64,000 nucleotides of DNA from contig NZ_JBANCG010000003.1 in assembly GCF_037026715.1 (NCBI RefSeq), positions 62,001 to 126,000 on the forward strand, given 5' to 3'. Both the position numbers and the translations under genes were made by a program. The notes under the pieces are model-generated. The model saw only the letters and a list, made by a program, of their open reading frames with translations. It did not search any database and had not been told where the DNA came from. Below are positions 17,640-25,382 of the stretch, piece after piece; within the stretch, counting starts at the first letter, position 1, and each line of letters begins with the position of its first letter. Source of the DNA: Breoghania sp037026715 (GTDB taxonomy: Bacteria > Pseudomonadota > Alphaproteobacteria > Rhizobiales > Stappiaceae).

Positions 17640-18494
17640 ATGCGTACGGTCTATGTGAATGGCAACTATGTGCCGGAAGACGAAGCCACCATTTCGGTCT
17701 TCGACCGCGGTTTCCTCTTCGCCGATGCCATCTATGAGGTGACGTCCGTCCTCGACGGAAAGCTCATCGATTTTTCCGGCCACATGGCACGGCTGCATCG
17801 CTCGCTCAGTGAACTCCGTATGTCCCTGCCTATGAAGGATGCGGACATGCTCGCCATTCACCGCGAACTGGTGAGCCGCAACGCCATCACGGAGGGGCTC
17901 GTCTACCTGCAGATTTCGCGCGGCGCCGCCGACCGCGACTTCCTCTTTCCCGGACCCGACGTGCCGCCGACCGTCGTCCTGTTCACGCAGGAAAAGAAGG
18001 TCGTCGACAGTCCGCTTGCAAGCCGTGGCCAGAAGATCATCACCGTGGACGATCTGCGCTGGCGGCGGTGCGACATCAAGACCGTGCAACTTCTTTGGGC
18101 CTCGCTGGTGAAGAATGAGGCCAAGGCGAAGGGCGCGGACGATGCCTGGATGGTGCGCGAGGGTCTGGTGACCGAAGGCTCGTCCAACAATGCCTATATC
18201 GTGACAGGCGACGGCACGATCGTGACACGCGACATCTCCAACGACATCCTGTCGGGGATCACGCGCACGGCCGTTTTGAAATGCGCGGAAGAGATCGGCG
18301 TCAAGGTCGAGGAGAGGGCCTTCACCGTGGCCGAGGCCAAGGCCGCCAGCGAGGCGTTCTCGACATCCGCGACCGGGTTCGTCAATCCGGTCGTGCAGAT
18401 CGACGGTACGCCGGTCGGAGACGGCAAACCCGGGCCGGTCGCCAGGCGTTTGCGCGAGATCTACATCGAAACGGGCCGCGCCGCCGCCATCTGA
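17640..18494 (+). CDS. dat: D-amino-acid aminotransferase (class IV PLP aminotransferase)
   Basis: A 284-residue fold-type IV PLP enzyme. The start follows TTGAGGTTCCTGA. The N-terminal signature SVFDRGFLFADAIYEV and the PLP-lysine region RWRRCDIKTVQLL are those of D-alanine transaminase, as is the segment EGLVTEGSSNNAYIV that binds the cofactor phosphate. It interconverts D-amino acids and 2-oxo acids, typically D-alanine + 2-oxoglutarate to pyruvate + D-glutamate. D-glutamate is the substrate of the DgcN-type enzyme upstream, so the two genes may form a short D-amino-acid degradation unit. It converges on the flagellar block with only 42 bp between. Confidence 0.9.
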   Translation: MRTVYVNGNYVPEDEATISVFDRGFLFADAIYEVTSVLDGKLIDFSGHMARLHRSLSELRMSLPMKDADMLAIHRELVSRNAITEGLVYLQISRGAADRDFLFPGPDVPPTVVLFTQEKKVVDSPLASRGQKIITVDDLRWRRCDIKTVQLLWASLVKNEAKAKGADDAWMVREGLVTEGSSNNAYIVTGDGTIVTRDISNDILSGITRTAVLKCAEEIGVKVEERAFTVAEAKAASEAFSTSATGFVNPVVQIDGTPVGDGKPGPVARRLREIYIETGRAAAI

Positions 18495-18536
18495 GCGGCG
18501 CAGGCCGCATTTCGGCGGCGCGGGCCTTGCCGCGTC

Positions 18537-19436
18537 CTACAGATAGTCCAGCAGGCTGAGGCTGGAGAGCTTGCCGACCGCGGCATAGCTTGCCTCAAGT
18601 TGCGTCTCGTATTGTGCCACCGCAACGGCGACGCTTGCGAGATCGGCTGAGCGCGTGTCGTCGATCGATGTCTCGGTCAGAGCTATGAAATTTTCCTGCT
18701 CTGTTTGCGCGTTCTCCAGTGCAGAGGCCGACAGGCTGAGCCCGCTCTGGATAGCGATCACCGCATCCTGGGCGTCGACCAGCATTTCGGAAATGGCTGT
18801 CAGGTCGTCGCTTGTCAGTTCGTCCGCGTCGGCGATGTAGGACAGCGCGCGGATCGTCTGTTCGAAGGCGTCGTTATCGGCCGTGACACCGTAGGCGACC
18901 TTGCGATCCGATCCGACCTGCACGGTGATGATCGTGTCGTCGCCGGTGTAGTAGCTGGTGTCGGCCGTATCGAGATCGGATCCGCCGGTGTAGCTGTCGA
19001 GATCGACCGGTGCTTCCTGGGTGTTGCTGCCGGCGAAGAGATAGCGCCCTTCGTACTGCGTGTTGAGGAGCGACTCCACTTCCTCCAGAAGGCTCGCGGC
19101 GAGATCCTGCAGGGTATCGATGTCGGAGGTGTCGACGGAGGCTGCGGACACCTCGGTGCGGGCCTGGGTCAGGGCATCGACGATGCTTCCGGTCGCCGAG
19201 TACATCACCTCGACGCGGTTGGTCGCCTGTTCGGCGGCCGAGGAATAGGAGTTGGCGCGCGCCAGCGACACCTCAAGATCGACCAGCTTTCCCGCATCCG
19301 TGCCGAGCCCGCCGTAATCGGACGAGATGAGCCCGGAGGCTTCCTGCGTCTGCTTCTCCGCGAGCTTTGCCTGGGTGGTCAGGGCGTAGTTCAGCAGTGA
19401 GTTCGACAGGGCGAAGGTGGCGACACGCATGACCAT
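18537..19436 (-). CDS. flgL: Flagellar hook-filament junction protein FlgL
   Basis: A 299-residue flagellin-like structural protein that joins hook to filament. The ATG at 19436 is chosen because AAGGAG lies 6 nt upstream; the next ATG at 19430 would be too far. The N-terminal helix region (FALSNSLLNYALTTQAKLAEKQ) and the C-terminal coiled part ending AAVGKLSSLSLLDYL are flagellin-type. The C-terminal sequence replaces the usual NLLxxLR of flagellins. It is the last gene of the minus-strand flagellar set and follows flgK by 11 bp. The protein is strikingly rich in Asp, Ser and Thr. Confidence 0.9.
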   Translation of the reverse strand: MVMRVATFALSNSLLNYALTTQAKLAEKQTQEASGLISSDYGGLGTDAGKLVDLEVSLARANSYSSAAEQATNRVEVMYSATGSIVDALTQARTEVSAASVDTSDIDTLQDLAASLLEEVESLLNTQYEGRYLFAGSNTQEAPVDLDSYTGGSDLDTADTSYYTGDDTIITVQVGSDRKVAYGVTADNDAFEQTIRALSYIADADELTSDDLTAISEMLVDAQDAVIAIQSGLSLSASALENAQTEQENFIALTETSIDDTRSADLASVAVAVAQYETQLEASYAAVGKLSSLSLLDYL

Positions 19437-19447
19437 TCTGCGTCTCC

Positions 19448-20824
19448 TTACGAAACCGCCGCGAGCAGCGCTTCGTACATTTCCTGGATCGTGCTGAGGA
19501 GCTGTGCGGACGCGGAATAGAGCGTCTCGAGTTCCGATATCCGCTCCGTTTCTTCATCGACGTTGACGCCGTAGAGCGAGGAAATGCTGTCCGAAACGGT
19601 CTCCAGCGCCGTGGTCGCGGTATCGAGCTTCGAATTGGCGCTGGTTGCCTGGGAGACCACGTTCGTGAGGATGTCGCTGGCGTAATCGGCAAACGTCGTG
19701 GTGGTCGCGCCAAGGTTGCCGGCGGCAGAGAAATCGGTGTCCCCCTGAACGACATCGAGCAGCGCCTGCGCGGTTTCCGCCTCGTCGCTCGTTCCGAGAA
19801 TGCCAGTCGGAGTGGCGAGGATGGTGTCGCTGACCGCAATGTCGGAGGCGTCGGTGCCGGTGAGAAGATCCGGGCTGATGGCATTCAGTTCCTCGATCAG
19901 GCTGCTCGCCATTTCGTCGAGCGTGTCCTGGACGGCCGGCAGTGTCTCGTCGCGCAATGTCAGTAGCGCGCCGATCGTGCCGTTGCTGATGTCTTCGGTG
20001 ATGTCCGAGCCATCGACGCTGACGCCGGAAAGACCGGAGGACGTGCCGTCGTAGCTCCTGTCCGATGTAACGATGCTGGAGGTGTCGAATTCCAGATAGT
20101 GGGCGGAGTTGCCGACGAGGACCTGGCCGGACGTGGTGTAGACCTTCATCGTGCCGTCGTCGGAGATGAAGCTGGTAACGCCGAGCTGCTCGGACAGCGT
20201 CACCAGGGCCTGGTTGCGCTGGTCTTCGAGATCGGCTGTCGACACGCCACGGGCGGAGGCCGCGAGGATCTGGTCGTTCAGGTCGGCGATCGTTGCAATG
20301 GCGTCGTTTGCCGTCGATACGGCATCGCCGATCGCGCTGTCGGCGTCCTCTCGCAAATCCTGCACGCTGGCGGACGTGCTGCGCAGCTGCGTGGCGAGGA
20401 CGTCGAGTGCCGAGACCGCTGTCGCCGCGAGAGTGGTGCTCTCCGGGGTGTTGACCAGATCCGAAAGCGCCGTTTCCAGCGCGGCGACCTGGTTGGCGAG
20501 CGACGTGCCGGTTTCGTCGCTGTTGGACGTGGTTCCCAGTGCCGTCTGAAGCTGGTCGAGGTAGTCGGCCGTCGCCGTGGCCGCGGCCGCATCGGACGTG
20601 GCGTCGGCCAGATCGGAAATGAGAAGCTGGGAGACCTTCGACGTCAGCCCCGTGACCTCGACGCCGGTGCCGACGCCGGAGGTCGTGGCGGTGGAGACCG
20701 TCGCCTGTTTGCGCGTGTAGCCTTCGGTGTCCGCATTGGCGATGTTGGCAGCGGTTATGGCCAACTGCGACTGCGTTGCCGAAAGCGACCCGGTGGCGAT
20801 GCTGCTTGCGACGTTCAGCGACAT
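19448..20824 (-). CDS. flgK: Flagellar hook-associated protein FlgK
   Basis: A 458-residue hook-associated protein 1. It opens with the rod/hook/HAP family signature: SATQSQLAITAANIANADTE then GYTRKQ. It ends with a helical region LETLYSASAQLLSTIQEMYE that packs in the junction. GAAGAGG lies before the ATG. FlgK is secreted by the flagellar type III system and assembles between hook and FlgL. At 458 residues it is at the short end for the family. The gene for its likely FlgN-type chaperone lies immediately upstream, 40 bp away. Confidence 0.95.
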   Translation of the reverse strand: MSLNVASSIATGSLSATQSQLAITAANIANADTEGYTRKQATVSTATTSGVGTGVEVTGLTSKVSQLLISDLADATSDAAAATATADYLDQLQTALGTTSNSDETGTSLANQVAALETALSDLVNTPESTTLAATAVSALDVLATQLRSTSASVQDLREDADSAIGDAVSTANDAIATIADLNDQILAASARGVSTADLEDQRNQALVTLSEQLGVTSFISDDGTMKVYTTSGQVLVGNSAHYLEFDTSSIVTSDRSYDGTSSGLSGVSVDGSDITEDISNGTIGALLTLRDETLPAVQDTLDEMASSLIEELNAISPDLLTGTDASDIAVSDTILATPTGILGTSDEAETAQALLDVVQGDTDFSAAGNLGATTTTFADYASDILTNVVSQATSANSKLDTATTALETVSDSISSLYGVNVDEETERISELETLYSASAQLLSTIQEMYEALLAAVS

Positions 20825-20864
20825 GTCTGCCTCTTCTCAGGCCCGGTTGAGCGTTCGGGTCGTT

Positions 20865-21353
20865 TCAGACTTCCACACCCGGACGCAGCGAGACCGGCCG
20901 GGCTGTATAGGACGGGCGCTCGTAACGCGCATTGCCGCCATAGGCGGACGGCCGCGTCGTCTCCTGCCGGATCGCCCGCATAATGGTTTCCACCCGGTGC
21001 CGACTTGCCGCGATGGCCTTTTCCAGACGCGTGCCGTTCTCGTAGAGGGCGGCATTCAGGGTACGGCCGCGCTCGAGCAGGGCGGAGGCGAGTTCCGGCG
21101 TGGCGGAAGAGACCATCGCCTGCTGCAGTCGCACGTTGCTGAACAGTGAGCGGAATTCGTCGGCCAGTTCGTGCTTGCGCTTGACCATGTCGCCGAGCGG
21201 TATCGGCATACCTTCCGCCAGGTGGCGGTTTTCCTGATCCATCAGTGCGAGCAGCGCATCGGCGAGCGAGATCATGTTTGTGATTGCCGTATCCACATCC
21301 TCCCGCGAGGGAGCGGGCGTTTCGGCAGGAGACGGGGGTTCGGAACCGCTCAT
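20865..21353 (-). CDS. flgN: FlgN-like flagellar chaperone
   Basis: A 162-residue, largely helical acidic/amphipathic protein preceded by AAGGAA. Position directly upstream of flgK, helical core (about residues 18-125, with DALLALMDQENRHLAEG) and arginine-rich unstructured tail fit FlgN, the export chaperone for FlgK and FlgL. The core DALLALMDQEN resembles the FlgN pattern of a helix that keeps HAP proteins monomeric before export. Sequence identity in this family is low, so the call depends on context plus fold-like composition. Confidence 0.7.
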   Translation of the reverse strand: MSGSEPPSPAETPAPSREDVDTAITNMISLADALLALMDQENRHLAEGMPIPLGDMVKRKHELADEFRSLFSNVRLQQAMVSSATPELASALLERGRTLNAALYENGTRLEKAIAASRHRVETIMRAIRQETTRPSAYGGNARYERPSYTARPVSLRPGVEV

Positions 21354-21364
21354 CGGTCTTTCCT

Positions 21365-21625
21365 TCAGCGACGGGGATTGGCGGTCATGGCAGCCGTGCG
21401 GGCATAGGATCCGGCGGCGGCGGTAGCCGCGTGCAGGCGCCGGATATCCGTGCCGACTTCGGCCTTGCGTGCCTCGAGTGCCGGACGGAGGTCGGCCAGC
21501 GATTGACGCAGGACGAGAAGGGCGAGCCGACCCCCCGATCGCTCCTTGCCGTTGCGGATGGCATCGAGTTCAACCATTCGCTGGCGCAGGGATTCAAGCA
21601 GGGGGTCGCGCTCGCTCTTGATCAT
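21365..21625 (-). CDS. Small helical protein of unknown function in flagellar operon
   Basis: An 86-residue protein, strongly basic and mostly helical (SERDPLLESLRQRMVELDAI; LADLRPALEARKAEVGTDIR). It is placed between flgE (2 bp upstream) and the flgN-like gene (11 bp downstream), so it is clearly co-transcribed with them. I do not recognise a family. Its size and helicity would suit an export chaperone or assembly factor, but there is no motif to prove this. Confidence 0.6.
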   Translation of the reverse strand: MIKSERDPLLESLRQRMVELDAIRNGKERSGGRLALLVLRQSLADLRPALEARKAEVGTDIRRLHAATAAAGSYARTAAMTANPRR

Positions 21626-21627
21626 GA

Positions 21628-22887
21628 TCAGCGCACCGCGCTCATCAGCGTGTCGAACATGTCGGCCGCCGTGGACATGATCTGCGAAGCGGCGGAATAG
21701 GCCTGCTGGGCCGACAGCATGCGGCTGAATTCCTCACTGGTATCGGTCGTGCTCGATTCCAGGTAGCCGCCGTTGATGGTGCCGGCGCTGCCCGTGCCGG
21801 CCTGCTGGATGATGCTGGTGCCCGAGGAATTCGTGGAGGCATAGACGCCGCCGCTCATCTCCTTCAGTCCGTTTTCGTTGCCGAAGGTGGCCACGGGGAT
21901 CTTGTAGATCGTGCGGCTTTCGCCGTTGGTGTAGCTGGCGACGACAGAACCATCGTCTGCGATTTCGATGCCGGAGAGCGAGCCGTAGGCGAGGCCGTCC
22001 TGGCTGATGGAGTCGATCGTGATGCTCGGGTCGCTGGAATCGGAGGAGAGCTGGGTCAGCCCGTCAGACTTGCCTGCCGTGCCGAGGTTCAGCGTGATGG
22101 TGCTGTCGGCCGCTCCCGTCGACCAGTCCGAGACGGTGATCGTCGCTGGATCGGGGTTGGTGGAGGCAAGAGAGCCGTCCTCGTTGAAGGTGATTTCGAT
22201 CGCCGTGGTGGAGGTGTCGCCGCCATCGACGCCGGTCGACGAGATCGTCGGGTCGGAGAAAGACATCTCCCAGGTGTTCTCGGCGGTCTTCTCCCAGGTC
22301 ACCTCCATCGTGGAGCTTGTGCCCAGTGAATCGTAGATCTCCACGGTGGTGGTGAAGGTGTCTCCCACCTCGGCGTCGGCCGGCAGGTTCGCCTGCATGT
22401 CGATCTCGGTCGTGGCGCCGACGGAACTCTGGTAGGCATCGGTGTCGATCGCCACGAGCGAGCTTTCGCTCGTGCCGCCGATGATGTTGCCGTCCTCGTC
22501 GGTCTCCCAACCCATGAGGTAGTAGTCGCCGTTGACGAGGTACCCTTCGTTGTCGATCTCGAATTCGCCGTTGCGGGTGTAGTAGGACGAACCGCTGCCG
22601 TCGGTCGTGGTGGACACCACGAAATAGCCTTCGCCGTCGATCGCGAGATCCGTGTCGGAGGACGTCGCGGTCAGCAGACCTTGCGCGGAATTGTTCGACC
22701 GCGTGGAGCTGGTCACGCCACCGCTCGAACTCGCACCGGAACTTGCCACCAGGCTCTCGAACGAGGTCGAGTTGGCCTTGTAGGCAGTGGTTCCGGAATT
22801 GGCGAGGTTGTCGGCGATGTTGGAAAGCGCCTGGCTCTGGGCGTAGAGCGAAGAGACCGCCGAATTCAATGCACCTGCAATACTCAC
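21628..22887 (-). CDS. flgE: Flagellar hook protein FlgE
   Basis: A 419-residue hook subunit. The start is the GTG at 22887: AAGGAG lies 6 nt upstream and the protein then begins with SIAGALNSAVSSLYAQSQAL, the normal N-terminus of FlgE. An in-frame ATG at 22941 would lie inside the end of flgD. The family signature SNIADNLANSGTTAYKA follows, a FlgE/F/G-type segment FVVSTTTDGSGSSYYTRNGE is in the middle, and the C-terminus contains SAQQAYSAASQIMSTAADMF. The central domain is very poor in lysine and rich in Asp/Thr/Ser. It follows flgD by 10 bp. Confidence 0.94.
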   Translation of the reverse strand: MSIAGALNSAVSSLYAQSQALSNIADNLANSGTTAYKANSTSFESLVASSGASSSGGVTSSTRSNNSAQGLLTATSSDTDLAIDGEGYFVVSTTTDGSGSSYYTRNGEFEIDNEGYLVNGDYYLMGWETDEDGNIIGGTSESSLVAIDTDAYQSSVGATTEIDMQANLPADAEVGDTFTTTVEIYDSLGTSSTMEVTWEKTAENTWEMSFSDPTISSTGVDGGDTSTTAIEITFNEDGSLASTNPDPATITVSDWSTGAADSTITLNLGTAGKSDGLTQLSSDSSDPSITIDSISQDGLAYGSLSGIEIADDGSVVASYTNGESRTIYKIPVATFGNENGLKEMSGGVYASTNSSGTSIIQQAGTGSAGTINGGYLESSTTDTSEEFSRMLSAQQAYSAASQIMSTAADMFDTLMSAVR

Positions 22888-22897
22888 GGCCTGCTCC

Positions 22898-23563
22898 TTA
22901 GGACTGGATACTGAGGATGTTGTCGACCTGGATTTCGGCATCGCCGATCTGGAGAACGGTTTCTCCGGACGAGGAATCGATGCCTGTGACGATCCCGGTC
23001 ACAGTGGTCGTGCCGTCGATGGCTTCGCCGTCGGCGTCTGTGGCACTGACCGAGATCGTGTAGGTGCCGCCGTCGGCGAGCTGGGTGCCGTCGGTCGTGG
23101 TTCCGTCCCAGGTGAAGGTGTGGGAGCCGCTGTCTGTCTCGCCGTCACCGGTCCATACGGTGTTGCCGTCGGAATCCGTGATCGTGATCGTCGTGCTCTC
23201 GGCGGCTGAATCGAGCGTGTAGCCCCAGGTAGCCGAGCCATCCTGCAGCGTCGTGGTGTTGCCGTAGGCCTCCACCGTGGTGCCCAGATAGCCGAGCCCG
23301 GATCCGGAGATCATGCTGCTGACAGAATCGACCAGCGTGCTCAGCTGGTCGCTGATCGAGTTCTGGGTGTCGTAGCTCGCATAGGAGACCATCCGATCGA
23401 GGTACGTATCGGTATCGGTCGGATCGAGCGGGTTCTGGCTCTGAAGCTGTTCGAGCATAAGCTCGAGAAAATCTTCACTTGATAGGCCAAGTGTCGAAGA
23501 GCTCGATGAGGAACTCGCCGTTGTGGTCGTCGCGCTGTAGCTGTTGACCGTCGAAATAGTCAT
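22898..23563 (-). CDS. flgD: Flagellar hook assembly (capping) protein FlgD
   Basis: A 221-residue hook-cap scaffold. The conserved N-terminal block DFLELMLEQLQSQNPLDP is unmistakable and is followed by the family region DRMVSYASYDTQNSI. The C-terminal half has Ig-like strands with a FlgD-type TFTWDGTTTDGTQLADGGTY segment. It is the first gene of the flgDE-x-flgNKL transcript. Its own ribosome-binding site is weak (GCGGAA). An AT-rich promoter region lies upstream at about 23670-23745. Confidence 0.95.
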   Translation of the reverse strand: MTISTVNSYSATTTTASSSSSSSTLGLSSEDFLELMLEQLQSQNPLDPTDTDTYLDRMVSYASYDTQNSISDQLSTLVDSVSSMISGSGLGYLGTTVEAYGNTTTLQDGSATWGYTLDSAAESTTITITDSDGNTVWTGDGETDSGSHTFTWDGTTTDGTQLADGGTYTISVSATDADGEAIDGTTTVTGIVTGIDSSSGETVLQIGDAEIQVDNILSIQS

Positions 23564-23726
23564 TTCCGCACCGCCGATATTCGCTGTGACGAATTGGCGG
23601 GCGCTCGATCTTTTCGTGCGAGAGATCGGGCCGCCCGTTCTGTTTAAGAAACGGACGGCGAGCGGAGATCAGGCGAAGTAATTTTTAGAAATTACAAGGA
23701 AAATATTGCCGATGAAAAGATTTTAC

Positions 23727-23740
23727 CTAGGCAAAAAATG
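23727..23740. promoter_or_regulatory. AT-rich motif upstream of flgD shared with the sigma-factor upstream region
   Basis: CTAGGCAAAAAATG here and CTAGGAAAAAATTG at 29758-29771 match at 12 of 14 positions. Both lie in short AT-rich patches upstream of genes of the same flagellar block. A shared regulator is possible but unproven. Confidence 0.3.
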
Positions 23741-23749
23741 TCATGTCTT

Positions 23750-24217
23750 TCACCGTGGGGGCGGACCCGGGGGGCCGAAGGGGCCATTCTCGATGATCCG
23801 GCCAACGGCGCGGCGGTCTTCCCGGCTGAGTTTCTGAAGTGCTTCCGAGGCGTTGCGAAGGGTCCACGTGTCGAGGTCGGCGCGCGCACCCGTCATGTCG
23901 CCGACGGCAGCGTCAAAAGCCTGCTTGTCGAATTCGGGCGCCTCAAGCGCCTCGATCATTTTTTCCCGGGCCTGGCGGGCACCCGACTCCATCTCCTGGA
24001 AATGCGGACGCGCGTTCTCGATCAGGGCATGGATCTGCGCATAGCCGTCCGCTGACAGCCGTTCCTTCATGACGCGGTCGATGCCTGCAAGCGGTTCGGG
24101 AGGTGGCGGCGGCCGGTAGAAGCTGCGGCTGGAAATCCACCCCGCGAGAAACAGGTTCAACGCGACAGAAACGAAAAGCAGGTTTGCAAGTAAAACGACG
24201 AGGCGTCGTCTTGTCAT
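23750..24217 (-). CDS. Periplasmic heavy-metal-sensor-like protein (Metal_resist/CpxP-like)
   Basis: A 155-residue membrane-anchored protein with one N-terminal membrane segment (VVLLANLLFVSVALNLFLAG, about residues 7-27), a proline-rich linker (PPPPPEP) and a helical periplasmic domain built of amphipathic helices (about residues 45-140) ending in a proline/glycine tail. This architecture is that of the Metal_resist / periplasmic heavy-metal sensor family, related to Spy/CpxP/CnrX-type sensors. In many alphaproteobacteria such a gene follows an ECF sigma gene and a small anti-sigma-like membrane protein. The second of those is directly upstream here, but the sigma gene is 4 kb away beyond fliS-fliD-fliC. 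Metal binding is not evident from the residues. Confidence 0.72.
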   Translation of the reverse strand: MTRRRLVVLLANLLFVSVALNLFLAGWISSRSFYRPPPPPEPLAGIDRVMKERLSADGYAQIHALIENARPHFQEMESGARQAREKMIEALEAPEFDKQAFDAAVGDMTGARADLDTWTLRNASEALQKLSREDRRAVGRIIENGPFGPPGPPPR

Positions 24218-24237
24218 GATCAGTGTTCCGCCTCGGT

Positions 24238-24777
24238 TCAGGTGCGGTCGAGATAGGAGAACAGGGATGCCATCACATTGTAGGACGACGAATCAACGCC
24301 TTGTTCATTGAAGATGTAGCCGGCACCGAGGCCAGCTGCAAAACATATGGCAAGGGTCGCGACGGGCCTCACGAGGCTGCCGGATCCAAAAATGGGAGAC
24401 AGCAACTCGCGATACCATCTCGCGGGCGCCTGGATCGATGAACGGGATGCGGCGGCAATGACCGGGGCCGCCCCGGGCGCACTCGGCGGCGCCGAGCGCG
24501 GTGCAGCAGAGTGCAGACCGGCGGGATTGACAGCAGCCGCAGGCGCGTTCGTCTCGGTCATCGCACGGGCGACGATCCGCCCGGCGAGGCCTGCCGGCGC
24601 CTTGACCGCGGGGGTGGCGGCGAACAGGCCGTCCAGGGCCTTCGCCTCTTCCAGAAGCCGGCGCGCTTCAGCGCTCTCCGTCAGGAGGGCCCGGGCCGCC
24701 GTGGCCACATCCTCCGGCCAGGTCGCGATCCGGGAACCGTCCTGGTCAAGCCGGTTTTCGAATTCCTCGAGATTCAT
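24238..24777 (-). CDS. Putative anti-sigma-factor-like single-span membrane protein
   Basis: A 179-residue protein with a cytoplasmic acidic N-terminal domain (residues 1-70, beginning MNLEEFENRLDQDGSRIATW), a long Ala/Pro-rich linker and one membrane segment (PVATLAICFAAGLGAGYIF, about residues 138-156), then a short periplasmic tail. Topology and pairing with the metal-sensor-like gene 20 bp downstream match putative anti-sigma factors encoded with ECF sigma factors. There is no zinc-binding HxxxCxxC motif, so it is not a classic ZAS anti-sigma. AAGGGAAC lies before the start. The role is inferred. Confidence 0.6.
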   Translation of the reverse strand: MNLEEFENRLDQDGSRIATWPEDVATAARALLTESAEARRLLEEAKALDGLFAATPAVKAPAGLAGRIVARAMTETNAPAAAVNPAGLHSAAPRSAPPSAPGAAPVIAAASRSSIQAPARWYRELLSPIFGSGSLVRPVATLAICFAAGLGAGYIFNEQGVDSSSYNVMASLFSYLDRT

Positions 24778-24816
24778 GGGTTCCCTTGCACCAGCGCCAA
24801 ATGAGCAGACAGAGCC

Positions 24817-24837
24817 TTTGTATCTGATAGATACAAA
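24817..24837. promoter_or_regulatory. Perfect inverted repeat upstream of the anti-sigma-like gene
   Basis: TTTGTATC, 5-nt spacer TGATA, then GATACAAA: an 8-bp perfect dyad ending 40 bp before the start codon at 24777. It has the size and position of an operator. The rest of the 192-bp gap to fliS has no gene. Confidence 0.5.
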
Positions 24838-24969
24838 CTACATCTCGGGCGAAAGTTAGTCCATGTCAGGGCAATAGCGACCATCGGAGCCAATTCGCAT
24901 GAGCGAGCGTCGACGCTCGCCACATGCGTTCGGGCGCTCGATGGTCGGGAATCTCGAATGAGCCGCTTC

Positions 24970-25380
24970 TTATTCCGCCGCTTCTGCCGGCGTTCCACGC
25001 GGCAGCAGGGTCGTCATCGTCGCCCAGGCGTCGCGCAACTCGATCAGTCCCTCGCCGAGCCGGTGAAAACGCTCTGCCGCGTCGGGCTTTCCCACAGTCT
25101 GCGTCAGAGCCCGGATCACGCTGGAGTAGGTGTCCAGGAGTTGCCGCGCGATGTTGCCGCCCGCGTCCAAGTCGAGGGCCTGACGAAGCCCGCGCAGGAT
25201 GCTCACCGCCCGGAGCATCTGCACCTGGGCTTCCTCGTAGTACTTATTCTCGGTCGCATCCGCTGCCCGTTGTGCGGCATTGATCGCCTCGTCATAGAGA
25301 AGGACGACAGCGGTGACGGGGGGGACGGTCGTCGTTGCCTTGCGGTAGGCCGAGATGGCCTGGTTCATCATGACGCTCAT
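24970..25380 (-). CDS. fliS: Flagellin export chaperone FliS
   Basis: A 136-residue helical protein. The family motif is clear: Tyr-11 region (ISAYRKATTTVPP), VVLLYDEAINAAQRAADA and the later LLDTYSSVIRALTQ. FliS binds the disordered C-terminus of flagellin and keeps it from polymerising before export. It follows fliD by 2 bp in the order fliC-fliD-fliS. FliS and FliD are absent from many Rhizobium/Caulobacter-type flagellar systems, so their presence hints at the thick or polar-type flagellum found in other alphaproteobacteria. Confidence 0.9.
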   Translation of the reverse strand: MSVMMNQAISAYRKATTTVPPVTAVVLLYDEAINAAQRAADATENKYYEEAQVQMLRAVSILRGLRQALDLDAGGNIARQLLDTYSSVIRALTQTVGKPDAAERFHRLGEGLIELRDAWATMTTLLPRGTPAEAAE

Positions 25381-25382
25381 GG

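Noticed and set aside
22888..22941. N-terminal extension of FlgE from an in-frame ATG
   Set aside because: It would overlap flgD; the GTG at 22887 has AAGGAG and gives the normal FlgE N-terminus.
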